From the NCBI RefSeq assembly GCF_900101995.1, contig NZ_FNAS01000002.1:156105-220104 (forward strand): a stretch of DNA of 64,000 bases, written 5' to 3'. Numbering within the stretch: the stretch's first letter is position 1; every line of letters starts with the position of its first letter. The notes under the pieces were generated by a model, which made no database searches, was not told the DNA's origin, and saw nothing but the letters and a program-made list of their open reading frames with translations. Source of the stretch: Riemerella columbipharyngis (lineage in GTDB: Bacteria > Bacteroidota > Bacteroidia > Flavobacteriales > Weeksellaceae). Of this stretch, positions 27,119-35,110 are shown in pieces. Made by a program: the position numbers and the translations under genes.

Positions 27119-27593
27119 AATAATCACACTGAATAATATCAAAAAGCTCGTGCCGAGAGCTTAAAACCAATTCTTCCACCTGAAGAACCTCCTCTTTCGG
27201 AAGCAAAATTAACGAAAAATCGCCAAATCCTCCCTTTGTTAATAAAATATAATCTACCAATGCTCTGTCTGAAAACAAGTATTCCGTATGCTCTATTCCC
27301 GAGAAAAGATTCATCCGTTGTTCTACTTCTTCTACTGTATGAGAGCGATTAACAACGACTATATAATGTGTTTTGTTTCTACTATCATACGCTTCAAATC
27401 TACTAAAGAAAGCTTTGTAATAGCCTCTTTTTATTACTATATCTTTCGTCCTGCAAAATTTAAAATCATTAAGCCGATTCAATTTATAGAAAAACTGAAA
27501 ATCTTCCATAGGATACGTCAATCTACACAACCCTAAAGGCAGTTCTTCCTCCTCATCGTCTTCAAAAGTCAGTACAATTTTATTATCCGGCAT
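27111..27593 (-). CDS. IPExxxVDY family protein
   Basis: 160 aa. Characteristic of the family found next to pyk and rnc in Flavobacteriia. It has an acidic start (TFEDDEEEELPLG), a central FFYKLNRLNDFKFCR, and the C-terminal signature region LFSDRALVDYILLTKGG. No enzymatic motif; function unknown. It lies between rnc (gap 44 nt) and pyk (overlap 8 nt), so it is made together with RNase III and pyruvate kinase. Confidence 0.85.
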   Translation of the reverse strand: MPDNKIVLTFEDDEEEELPLGLCRLTYPMEDFQFFYKLNRLNDFKFCRTKDIVIKRGYYKAFFSRFEAYDSRNKTHYIVVVNRSHTVEEVEQRMNLFSGIEHTEYLFSDRALVDYILLTKGGFGDFSLILLPKEEVLQVEELVLSSRHELFDIIQCDYYD

Positions 27594-27637
27594 AATGATT
27601 ATCGTAATAAAATCTTATTCCATTAACTTATTTAATG

Positions 27638-28378
27638 CTATACTATTTTTACTTTCTTGTTTAATGCATAAAAAGCTCTTTGAGCAACCTTTTCTTCTGC
27701 CTTTTTTTTAGAAGTTTCGGTAGCCGCAGCTCTTTGATTTCCATTGATAAAAATCACGGATCTGAAAACAACTTGCTTTGAAGGTAAAATTTCTTCTTTC
27801 GTTTCGTAGTTCAGCGTCCATTTATTTTTTTGGCACCATTCTAAAATCAAACTTTTATAGCTTATAATTTTATTTTTCAGTCTATCCATTTCTGCCTCCG
27901 GAATGATACGGGACAATACAATTCCCTTACAAATTTCGTACCCAAAATCCATATAAACAGCACCAATAAAAGATTCCAAAAGATTACCGGAAAGATCTTT
28001 GCTATGCTTAAACCCTTTTTCCTCTGAAATCAAACACCGAAGTTCCAGTCTCTCACCTATTTGATTGAGGTTTTTTCTATTAACAATTTTTGATTTCATC
28101 TGGGTAAGAAATCCCTCGTTGCCATTAGGATAATGTTCAAAAAGATAGCACGAAATAATACTACCGAGAACGGAATCTCCGAGAAATTCCAAACGATCAT
28201 AGTTATTCCTTCCAAAAGAAGTCTTTAACGAAAAAGCTTCTTTATACCAAGACAATTCTTTTGGACTAAAACCTATAATTGTTCTAATCTTTTCAAATAA
28301 AAATCTGTCCTCTTCTAGTAAATATTGTTTTTTGTGGGCTTTAGAAAGTAATTTGGTAATCTTCCTGACAATATCCAT
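27638..28378 (-). CDS. rnc: Ribonuclease III
   Basis: 246 aa from ATG 28378, immediately downstream of fabF (2-bp gap); an in-frame upstream start would overlap fabF. The catalytic signature NYDRLEFLGDSVLG lies at about residues 58-71, and the second acidic site is in LLESFIGAVYMDFGYE (about 119-134). A C-terminal double-stranded-RNA-binding domain begins near YKSLILEWCQKNKW and ends with AATETSKKKAEEKVAQRAF. It processes rRNA precursors and structured mRNAs. Confidence 0.94.
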   Translation of the reverse strand: MDIVRKITKLLSKAHKKQYLLEEDRFLFEKIRTIIGFSPKELSWYKEAFSLKTSFGRNNYDRLEFLGDSVLGSIISCYLFEHYPNGNEGFLTQMKSKIVNRKNLNQIGERLELRCLISEEKGFKHSKDLSGNLLESFIGAVYMDFGYEICKGIVLSRIIPEAEMDRLKNKIISYKSLILEWCQKNKWTLNYETKEEILPSKQVVFRSVIFINGNQRAAATETSKKKAEEKVAQRAFYALNKKVKIV

Positions 28379-28380
28379 AG

Positions 28381-29631
28381 CTATTTTTCCACTCTTCGGA
28401 ATAGTACGCAAGCGTTATGCCCACCAAATCCAAAAGTATTACTCATTGCTACATTTACATTTTTCTCCACAGCTTTATTGAATGTAAAATTGAGACGGCT
28501 GTCTATCTTCTCATCATCTGTAAAATGATTGATAGTAGGCGGAACGATATTATGGATAATAGTCCCTACCGCTGCAATAGCTTCTATAACCCCTGCTGCA
28601 CCAAGAAGATGCCCGGTCATAGATTTTGTGGAATTGATTTGAATATCATAAGCATGCTCTCCCAACAATTTAGAAATAGCATTAGATTCTGCAATATCTC
28701 CCAACGGCGTAGAAGTCCCGTGCATATTGATATGATCGACCTCATCTGTAGTAATTCCGGCGTCTTCCAAGCAATTTTTCATCACGAGATAAGCCCCTAA
28801 ACCTTCCGGATGCGGTGCCGTCATATGATAAGCATCTGCACTCATACCACCACCCTTAAGTTCGGCATATATAGTAGCACCTCGTTTTACTGCGTGCTCA
28901 TATTCTTCAAGGATAATACATCCTGCACCTTCACCTAACACAAAACCATCTCTATCTTTATCGAAAGGTCTGGATGCTGTTATAGGGCTGTCATTTCTTG
29001 TAGACAGAGCCATCATAGCGTTAAAACCACCTACTCCACTTGCCGTTACAGCCGCTTCCGAACCTCCGCAGACAATAACATCTGCTTTCCCCAGCTGGAT
29101 AAGCATTTTAGAATCTATAATCGCATTGGCAGATGATGCACAAGCAGAAACTGTCGTATAGTTAGGTCCGTGAAAGCCATACTCTATAGAGATATGTCCA
29201 GGTGTAATATCGGCTATCATCTTTGGGATAAAAAACGGATTAAAACGAGGAATATCTGTATTAGCCCAACCTAAAACTTCTTTTTCAAAAGTATCAAGTC
29301 CGCCAATACCAGATCCCCAAATCACTCCTACTCTATTTTTATCCACTTGATCCTCTATAATACGAGAATGCTCGACAGCCTCTCTAGCCGCCACCAAACC
29401 AAACTGCGTATTACGATCCATTTTTTTTGCCTCTTTTTTGTCAAAATAGTCCAACGCATTGAAGCCTTTGACCTCACAAGCAAACTTAGTTTTGAAATTA
29501 GAGGCATCGAAAAGAGTAATCGGAGCAGCTCCGCTCTCACCCTTTACTAGGTTTTCCCAATATTGTTTAGCGTTATTGCCTATAGGCGTAACAGCACCAA
29601 AACCGGTAACGACTACTCTTTTCAATTCCAT
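28381..29631 (-). CDS. fabF: Beta-ketoacyl-ACP synthase II
   Basis: 416 aa. Elongating condensing enzyme of fatty-acid synthesis (acyl-ACP plus malonyl-ACP). The active-site Cys is in TVSACASSANAI (about Cys164). The catalytic His residues lie in NMHGTSTPLGD (about His304) and KSMTGHLLGAAGVIEA (about His341). GSGIGGLDTFEKE and FGFGGHNACVLF are also family marks. The start MELKRVVVTGFGAVTPIGNN is canonical. It is 14 nt downstream of acpP, as in most Bacteroidota. Confidence 0.96.
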   Translation of the reverse strand: MELKRVVVTGFGAVTPIGNNAKQYWENLVKGESGAAPITLFDASNFKTKFACEVKGFNALDYFDKKEAKKMDRNTQFGLVAAREAVEHSRIIEDQVDKNRVGVIWGSGIGGLDTFEKEVLGWANTDIPRFNPFFIPKMIADITPGHISIEYGFHGPNYTTVSACASSANAIIDSKMLIQLGKADVIVCGGSEAAVTASGVGGFNAMMALSTRNDSPITASRPFDKDRDGFVLGEGAGCIILEEYEHAVKRGATIYAELKGGGMSADAYHMTAPHPEGLGAYLVMKNCLEDAGITTDEVDHINMHGTSTPLGDIAESNAISKLLGEHAYDIQINSTKSMTGHLLGAAGVIEAIAAVGTIIHNIVPPTINHFTDDEKIDSRLNFTFNKAVEKNVNVAMSNTFGFGGHNACVLFRRVEK

Positions 29632-29645
29632 AATTAATTTTTTAT

Positions 29646-29885
29646 TTACTTGTTAACCACTTCTTCAATATAAGCGATAGCGTGACCTACTGTAGTAATT
29701 TTTTCAGCTTGATCATCAGGGATCTGAATATTAAATTCTTTTTCAAATTCCATAATAAGCTCTACAGTATCCAAAGAATCTGCGCCTAAATCGTTAGTGA
29801 AACTAGCTTCAGGAGTTACTTCTGTTTCCTCCACATCCAACTTATCAGCGATAATCGCTTTTACTCTTGATGCAATGTCTGACAT
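29646..29885 (-). CDS. acpP: Acyl carrier protein
   Basis: 79 aa. Carries growing acyl chains on a phosphopantetheine attached to the Ser of [12 protein letters not shown] (about Ser39). Start [20 protein letters not shown] is typical, and the whole is strongly acidic. A -7 box lies 29 nt upstream. It leads the acpP-fabF-rnc-IPExxxVDY-pyk operon. Confidence 0.97.
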   Translation of the reverse strand: MSDIASRVKAIIADKLDVEETEVTPEASFTNDLGADSLDTVELIMEFEKEFNIQIPDDQAEKITTVGHAIAYIEEVVNK

Positions 29886-29914
29886 AATAATTATTTTTAA
29901 AATTTATTCAGTTG

Positions 29915-29922
29915 CAAATATA
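29915..29922 (-). promoter_or_regulatory. -7 box for the acpP operon
   Basis: TATATTTG on the minus strand, 29 nt before the acpP ATG. Confidence 0.6.
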
Positions 29923-29990
29923 TAAATTTTAGTAATAATTCCACCCATTTAAATTATTTTTTTCCACAAAATTATATTTATCTATTTATT

Positions 29991-30290
29991 TCACTTATAA
30001 AAAACACACGCAGTATAGTGGGTATTGTCCATCTTGGAACAGCTTTCCTTCATGTCCTTATCGTTCATATCAATCCGCTGATGCCACATCTCATATCTGT
30101 GCTCGTCGTACATATTGATGAGGGTATCCAAATGGTCGATCAAAATTGCATACACCTTTCCGTCTTAGAACGATGTCAAAGACACAAAACTCTACTCCTC
30201 GAAAAGCCATGTCTTGAAGTTCTCTTCGTAAGTATACCATGCTTCATCCTTAAAATACCTGCCAAATATTTACTCGTATAGGGAAATGTT
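29991..30290 (-). pseudogene. Decayed protein-coding remnant, family unknown
   Basis: One minus-strand frame reads as protein over about 95 codons with several in-frame stops. Readable pieces, in order, are IFGRYFKDEAWYTYEENF, then AILIDHLDTLINMYDEH, then RYEMWHQRIDMNDKDMKES, ending HYTACVFYK with TGA at 29991. Stops interrupt after TWLFEE and after VSLTSF. The amino-acid make-up and long aligned stretch look coding, so this is probably the 3' end of a dead gene. The family is not recognised. No start remains. Confidence 0.45.
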
Positions 30291-30824
30291 GATGTTCTAT
30301 AACCAACTTGATATAAAGCTTTTTCAATAAATTCTTACTACTATTATAAAAGTATAAAATTCTTTAACAACACTTTTGGCACATTATGACTTCCATTAAA
30401 TTAATCTCAGAATTGGGTCTTAGAAAATCTTTTTTTATTGATGCTTTTCTTTATAATTATATTGTAAGAACTTAATCTTAATCGATGATTATTTATTTCA
30501 ATCTTCTTCTAAACATTTTTATCTTCAGTATCTAAATCTTCTATTAATCTATATTCAGAAATACCTGTACAATATAATCCTCAATACAAAATATACAACT
30601 TTCTAAAACGAAATATGTATTTTTTTACAAAATAAAATAAAAAAGAGTTTTTTTTGAAATCACTAATGCTTTAAATATTTAGAGTCTCCTAAAGGAGACA
30701 TTATTTATAAGTTATAAATCACTAGTATTCTAAAGAAAACTTTATACCTTTTCTTTAGAAATCCTACTATATAGTTGTAGTAAAAATTAAATTTTTAACA
30801 ATTTTAATTATTTAAAAAAAACTA
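30291..30824. other. AT-rich intergenic region with one short palindrome
   Basis: No coding frame that I can defend. A small inverted repeat GTCTCC-TAAA-GGAGAC occurs near 30685-30700, which may be a hairpin of no known role. The remainder is low-complexity A/T. Confidence 0.4.
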
Positions 30825-30832
30825 TAAATTTG
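30825..30832 (+). promoter_or_regulatory. -7 box for the beta-barrel protein gene
   Basis: TAAATTTG, 22 nt before the ATG at 30855. Confidence 0.55.
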
Positions 30833-30854
30833 CATAAATAAAAAAATAATTAAA

Positions 30855-31532
30855 ATGAAAAAGATTTTCTTAGTTGGTGCTTTAGCACTATTCAGTGGTA
30901 TGAACGCACAAGTTAAGTACGGTGTAAAAGCAGGATATAATTTGTCAAACATCAGTGCAAAAAGCACAGCTTCTAGTGTTAGATTTTTATTAGGAAACAA
31001 ATCTGGGTTTAATGTAGGAGGTTTTGTAGAATACGGATTAGGGAATAATTTGAGCTTGCAGGGAGAAGTTCTTTATAGTAATGTAGGAGCTAAACTAACC
31101 GTTGACACTGATAAATTAAATGAGGAACAATTGAGAAATTTACCAGAAATAGAAGAGCTAGACTTCAAAAAAGCGAATGCTACTCTTTCTTTAAGCCAAA
31201 TTTCAGTACCGGTATCTTTGAAGTATACATTTGATAAGTTTTCAGTTTTAGGCGGTTGCACTATAAATTTCAAAGCAGGAGCGAAAACCAAACTTGAGTT
31301 AGATGGTAAAAGTATAGATACTAATGAAGATGTGGATATAGACGAAACTATTAAATCACAGCTTTCTTCCGCTAATTTCGGATTACATTTAGGTGGAGAA
31401 TATATGTTTAATGACAATGTATTTGTAGACGCAAGATATAATTTTGGAGCTTCCAGTCTTAATAAAAACTTTACAGACTATGTAAATCTTAAACAAAGAT
31501 ATTTCCAGATGAGTATAGGATATAAATTCTAG
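30855..31532 (+). CDS. Outer-membrane beta-barrel protein (PorT-like/porin family)
   Basis: 225 aa. Signal peptide MKKIFLVGALALFSGMNAQ, cleavage around residue 19. The mature part is an eight-strand-like barrel of the outer-membrane-protein beta-barrel family: VKYGVKAGYNLSNISA, GFNVGGFVEYGLGNNLSLQ, ANFGLHLGGEYMFNDNVFVDAR, ending in the aromatic YFQMSIGYKF. The C-terminal Phe is the usual insertion signal. Common in Flavobacteriia; no transport role can be told. Strong promoter box and a hairpin terminator; transcribed alone. Confidence 0.85.
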   Translation: MKKIFLVGALALFSGMNAQVKYGVKAGYNLSNISAKSTASSVRFLLGNKSGFNVGGFVEYGLGNNLSLQGEVLYSNVGAKLTVDTDKLNEEQLRNLPEIEELDFKKANATLSLSQISVPVSLKYTFDKFSVLGGCTINFKAGAKTKLELDGKSIDTNEDVDIDETIKSQLSSANFGLHLGGEYMFNDNVFVDARYNFGASSLNKNFTDYVNLKQRYFQMSIGYKF

Positions 31533-31560
31533 TATGTGAGAAAAACTACATACATAAACT

Positions 31561-31600
31561 TAACAAGAGTCGTATCAGCTTATTGACGCGGCTCTTGTTA
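31561..31600 (+). terminator. Hairpin downstream of the beta-barrel gene
   Basis: TAACAAGAGTCG (31561-31572) pairs with CGGCTCTTGTTA (31589-31600) over 12 bp with one G-U pair and a 16-nt loop. Only a weak T tail follows. Confidence 0.6.
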
Positions 31601-31653
31601 TTAACCTTAACTCATATTTTTTGAAATACCCATACTCTTTCTGCTTTTTGTCA

Positions 31654-32355
31654 ATGGAAAACAAAGCCATATTGGTATTATTTACGATATTGTTTCTTTC
31701 TTGTAATGCCCAGCAGCAGAAAAAGTCTAATGTGTTATTAATATTGGGAGGGAATTGGTCCCAAATAGAGGCGTCTTCTCCTTCGGCAACTTCTTTGGTA
31801 TTAACATCAGGCAATAAAATAGGCTATTTTATAGAAGTAGGAAAAGAGTATAGTATCTTTTCCAAACGCTTAAGTTTAGAGGTTTCTGCTAAATTTTCAG
31901 AGACAGGCGGGCATATAGACAACAACGCCTATTTTCTCAAAACCAACTTATCAAACGATATTGAAAAATACAAAAATGCTAAGCTGAAATTATTCATTTA
32001 CGAATTTAGCAGCGGAATAAAACTAATACACTCTTATCAGGCAGTCAAAGTATATATGGGAATTCAATCCTCGTTATTGTTTTTGGGAAGATATACAGAA
32101 AAAAACATAAAAGAAATCCCTCCCCAAAAGGACTCTATTCCTAATAAAAAAGATATTGATAAATTGATCATAAAAATCCATCATCCCTCTTTCAAAACAG
32201 AAATAGGAATGAGATTTAGCTTAGATACAAAATATTTCATAGACTTTAGTTGCCATTTTCCATTGCAGCCTTTATTTGTAATTTACAATAATAACGGCCT
32301 TATCATAAACATAAAAGAATCTTATATGCAGTTAGGAATAGGGATTAAAATCTAA
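31654..32355 (+). CDS. Lipoprotein / outer-membrane protein of unknown function
   Basis: 233 aa from ATG 31654; the longer open frame would start at TTG 31621 with no signal logic. The start MENKAILVLFTILFLSCNAQ gives a lipobox LFLSC with Cys17 lipidated. The mature part alternates strands ending in aromatic or aliphatic residues, for example KIGYFIEVGKEYSIF, AVKVYMGIQSSLLFLGRY and ESYMQLGIGIKI, as in beta-barrel or beta-sandwich envelope proteins. Not recognised as a named family. Confidence 0.6.
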   Translation: MENKAILVLFTILFLSCNAQQQKKSNVLLILGGNWSQIEASSPSATSLVLTSGNKIGYFIEVGKEYSIFSKRLSLEVSAKFSETGGHIDNNAYFLKTNLSNDIEKYKNAKLKLFIYEFSSGIKLIHSYQAVKVYMGIQSSLLFLGRYTEKNIKEIPPQKDSIPNKKDIDKLIIKIHHPSFKTEIGMRFSLDTKYFIDFSCHFPLQPLFVIYNNNGLIINIKESYMQLGIGIKI

Positions 32356-32468
32356 GTTTTTTCCCTTTTTTGATTTTGTTTTCATTTAACGAAAATGTTA
32401 TTGAACACTTTAATTATATTTTTCGCTTGTTTTTATCTTTAAATATCTGTTTATCAAAAAAAATATCC

Positions 32469-32476
32469 TATATTTG
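32469..32476 (+). promoter_or_regulatory. -7 box for rpsA
   Basis: TATATTTG, giving a predicted start near 32483 and a leader of about 110 nt before the ATG at 32595. Confidence 0.6.
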
Positions 32477-32495
32477 CACCGCTTTTTGTGAACCA

Positions 32496-32577
32496 TTTGA
32501 GCCGAAGCAATTATTGTAAAATAACCCACTTCAAAAGCCACTTTTTCACATAAGGCTCAAAAAAAGTGCTGCTTTTG
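32496..32577 (+). ncRNA. Structured 5' leader of rpsA (hairpin plus possible pseudoknot)
   Basis: The main stem joins 32532-32546 with 32561-32577 (CAAAAG, C, CACTTTTT against AAAAAGTG, G, CTTTTG, with a 2-nt bulge). Its 14-nt loop contains most of GGCTCAAA (32554-32561), which is exactly complementary to TTTGAGCC at 32496-32503. The loop can therefore pair upstream as an H-type pseudoknot or switch. No T run follows, so it is not a terminator. Position directly before rpsA suggests translation feedback by S1. Confidence 0.5.
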
Positions 32578-32594
32578 AATACAAATTTTTAATT

Positions 32595-34373
32595 ATGTCA
32601 GAAAAGACAAAACAACAAGAAGAGGTTCTAATGAACCAAAATGTATCCCCTGAAGAATTTGACTGGGATTCTTTCGAATCTGGACTTAATGCTGAGGACA
32701 GAAACGAAAAACAAGAATTGGAAGCCATTTACAAAGGCTCTCTTAACGATCTTACGGAAGATGATGTCATCATCGGAAAAGTAGTAAGAATGACAGACAA
32801 AGAAGCTATTGTAGATATAGACTTCAAGTCTGAAGGTGTAATCTCTCTTAACGAGTTCCGCTACAATCCTAATCTGAAAGTAGGTGATGAAGTGGAAGTA
32901 ATGGTAGATAAGAGAGAAGACAAAACCGGACAGCTGCACCTATCCCACAAAAAAGCGAGAATGCTGAAAGCTTGGGATAGAGTAAATCAATTCCACGAAA
33001 GCGGCGAGGTTGTAAACGGATTCGTGAAATCCAGAACTAAAGGCGGTATGATTGTAGATGTATTCGGTATAGAAGCTTTCTTACCGGGCTCTCAAATCGA
33101 TGTGAAGCCTATTAAGGATTATGACCAATTCGTAGGTAAAACTATGGAATTCAAGGTAGTAAAAATCAATCCTGAATTCAAAAATGTGGTAGTATCTCAC
33201 AAAGCTCTTATTGAAGCTGATATTGAAGATCAAAAAAGAGAAATCATCTCTCAGCTTGAAAAAGGTCAGGTATTGGAAGGTACCGTTAAAAATATCACTT
33301 CTTACGGAGTGTTTATCGACCTTGGTGGCGTAGATGGTTTAGTACATATTACAGACCTTTCTTGGAGCAGAGTCAATCATCCTTCTGAAATTTTGGAAGA
33401 CGGACAAACCGTAAAAGTAGTTATCCTTGACTTTGATGAAGACAAAACAAGAATCCAATTGGGTATGAAGCAATTGGAAGCCCACCCATGGGATGCTCTT
33501 GATGAAAACCTAAAAGTAGGTGACAAAATCAAAGGTAAAGTAGTCGTTCTTGCAGACTATGGTGCTTTCGTAGAAGTTGCACCAGGCGTAGAAGGACTTA
33601 TCCACGTATCTGAGATGTCTTGGTCTACGCACTTGAGAAGTGCTGGAGATTTTGTAAAAGTAGGAGATGAAGTAGAAGCTCAAGTATTGACTCTTGACAA
33701 AGAAGAAAGAAAAATCTCTTTGGGTATGAAACAACTTACCCAAGATCCGTGGACCAATATCCAAGACAAATATCCTGTAGATTCTAAACATACCGGTACT
33801 GTAAGAAACTTTACTAACTTCGGTGTGTTTGTAGAATTGGAAGAAGGTATAGACGGACTTATCTATATATCTGATCTCTCTTGGACTAAGAAAATCAAGC
33901 ACCCATCTGAGTTCTGCAATGTAGGCGAAAAAATGGATGTGGTTGTATTGGAGCTTGATGTAGATGCAAGAAGGCTTTCTCTGGGACATAAACAGCTTAC
34001 AGAAAACCCTTGGGACAAATTTGAGACTAAATATGCTGAAGGAACAGTACACACAGGTGTAGCTACAGAGGTATTTGATAAAGGTGCTCAAGTGAAGTTT
34101 GAAGATGCAGAAATAGAGGCTTTCTGCCCTTCTAGACTATTAGAAAAAGAAGATGGCTCCAAAGTTAAAAAAGGAGAAGAAACAGAATTCAAAGTAATTG
34201 AGTTCAACAAAGAATTTAAAAGAGTGGTGGTTTCTCACACCGGATTGTTCCGCGAAGAAGAAAAGAAAAATATGAAGGAAGCTGCTGCTAAATCTACTGC
34301 TGAAGAGAAAACCACTTTAGGAGATATAGACGCACTTGCGGAACTTAAAAAGAAAATGGAAGGAGGTAAATAA
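32595..34373 (+). CDS. rpsA: 30S ribosomal protein S1
   Basis: 592 aa. Six S1 RNA-binding domains in series; their strands read, for example, DDVIIGKVVRMTDKEAIVDI, GEVVNGFVKSRTKGGMIVDV, GQVLEGTVKNITSYGVFIDL, DKIKGKVVVLADYGAFVEV, SKHTGTVRNFTNFGVFVEL and VHTGVATEVFDKGAQVKF. N-terminal acidic arm (about 1-45) and C-terminal acidic Lys/Glu tail. S1 unfolds mRNA on the 30S subunit, and in Bacteroidota, which rarely use Shine-Dalgarno sites, it is thought to be important for start selection. It has its own promoter, structured leader and a strong terminator. Confidence 0.95.
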   Translation: MSEKTKQQEEVLMNQNVSPEEFDWDSFESGLNAEDRNEKQELEAIYKGSLNDLTEDDVIIGKVVRMTDKEAIVDIDFKSEGVISLNEFRYNPNLKVGDEVEVMVDKREDKTGQLHLSHKKARMLKAWDRVNQFHESGEVVNGFVKSRTKGGMIVDVFGIEAFLPGSQIDVKPIKDYDQFVGKTMEFKVVKINPEFKNVVVSHKALIEADIEDQKREIISQLEKGQVLEGTVKNITSYGVFIDLGGVDGLVHITDLSWSRVNHPSEILEDGQTVKVVILDFDEDKTRIQLGMKQLEAHPWDALDENLKVGDKIKGKVVVLADYGAFVEVAPGVEGLIHVSEMSWSTHLRSAGDFVKVGDEVEAQVLTLDKEERKISLGMKQLTQDPWTNIQDKYPVDSKHTGTVRNFTNFGVFVELEEGIDGLIYISDLSWTKKIKHPSEFCNVGEKMDVVVLELDVDARRLSLGHKQLTENPWDKFETKYAEGTVHTGVATEVFDKGAQVKFEDAEIEAFCPSRLLEKEDGSKVKKGEETEFKVIEFNKEFKRVVVSHTGLFREEEKKNMKEAAAKSTAEEKTTLGDIDALAELKKKMEGGK

Positions 34374-34397
34374 ACTTCTTCTTATATTCTGAATATC

Positions 34398-34436
34398 AAT
34401 TGGAAAAGAGCCTATTTTCTTTTCCAATTTTTTTTT
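34398..34436 (+). terminator. Rho-independent terminator of rpsA
   Basis: AATTGGAAAAG (34398-34408) pairs with CTTTTCCAATT (34419-34429), 11 bp, 10-nt loop, followed by a run of T. Confidence 0.85.
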
Positions 34437-34579
34437 GTACTGAAATTGAGGTAACTCTCAAACTATCTTATTTTATAATTTTTAGAACAAATTATCTTAA
34501 AATTTCATTATATTATGCTGTGAATATTTTTTATAATTTTGTATATCATTAGTTTACAAAAAAAATATATTTACAAAAC

Positions 34580-34597
34580 TATTATGCATGCATAATA
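34580..34597. promoter_or_regulatory. 18-bp perfect palindrome, probable MarR operator
   Basis: TATTATGCATGCATAATA, a perfect 18-bp dyad where the -33 region of the marR promoter is expected (-7 box at 34603-34610). MarR dimers bind palindromes of this size, so binding here would repress marR and the beta-oxidation genes behind it. Confidence 0.55.
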
Positions 34598-34602
34598 TTT
34601 AT

Positions 34603-34610
34603 TATCTTTG
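34603..34610 (+). promoter_or_regulatory. -7 box for marR
   Basis: TATCTTTG, 37 nt before the ATG at 34648 and 5 bp after the palindrome. Confidence 0.5.
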
Positions 34611-34647
34611 GAAAAAACAATTTAGCTCCTTATAATCTAACATAAAG

Positions 34648-35088
34648 ATGATAAAGAAAATGGATAATATAGATCTTATTCTAAAGTCTACATGGTTGGC
34701 AGTTTCTAAAATGTATGCAGAACTTGCTCAAAAGCATAATTCTACTACAGTACAGGCTCTTACACTTCTGAAAATAGATCCAAAAAAAGGAACGCGAAGT
34801 ACCAACCTGGGACCTAAAATGGCTATTGAGCCCACTTCTCTTACCAGAATTATCAAACTTTTGGAAGACAACGGCTATATCTATAAAGAAAAAACAGATC
34901 TGGATAAAAGAGAGGTCATCATAAAACTAACAAAAAAAGGATTGAAATCCAGGGATTTATCAAAAAAAATGGTTCTCGATTTTAACCAAACCATTACTGA
35001 TAAAATTCCCACTCATAAGTTAGAAATTTTTAAAGAAGTAATGAACGAAATCTTGCAAACGGCAAACGATTTGAATAACAAAAAATAA
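34648..35088 (+). CDS. MarR-family transcriptional regulator
   Basis: 146 aa; ATG 34648 or the in-frame ATG at 34660 may be the start. Winged-helix core: STTVQALTLLKIDPKKGTRS, GPKMAIEPTSLTRIIKLLED (recognition helix region about 50-70) and the wing DKREVIIKLTKKG, all typical of MarR dimers, which release DNA on binding a small ligand. It leads marR-fadB-like-thiolase-acyl-CoA dehydrogenase, with a 22-nt gap to the next gene. By context it probably senses acyl-CoA or fatty acids; this is inference. Confidence 0.9.
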   Translation: MIKKMDNIDLILKSTWLAVSKMYAELAQKHNSTTVQALTLLKIDPKKGTRSTNLGPKMAIEPTSLTRIIKLLEDNGYIYKEKTDLDKREVIIKLTKKGLKSRDLSKKMVLDFNQTITDKIPTHKLEIFKEVMNEILQTANDLNNKK

Positions 35089-35110
35089 GTTTAACCTAAA
35101 TCTAAAATAA

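Noticed and set aside
27118..27142. Upstream start for pyk at 27142
   Set aside because: It lengthens the overlap with the IPExxxVDY gene and adds an unlikely hydrophobic leader; ATG 27118 gives the canonical start.
30018..30281. 87-codon plus-strand frame near acpP
   Set aside because: The opposite strand reads as a coherent decayed protein; the plus frame is its shadow.
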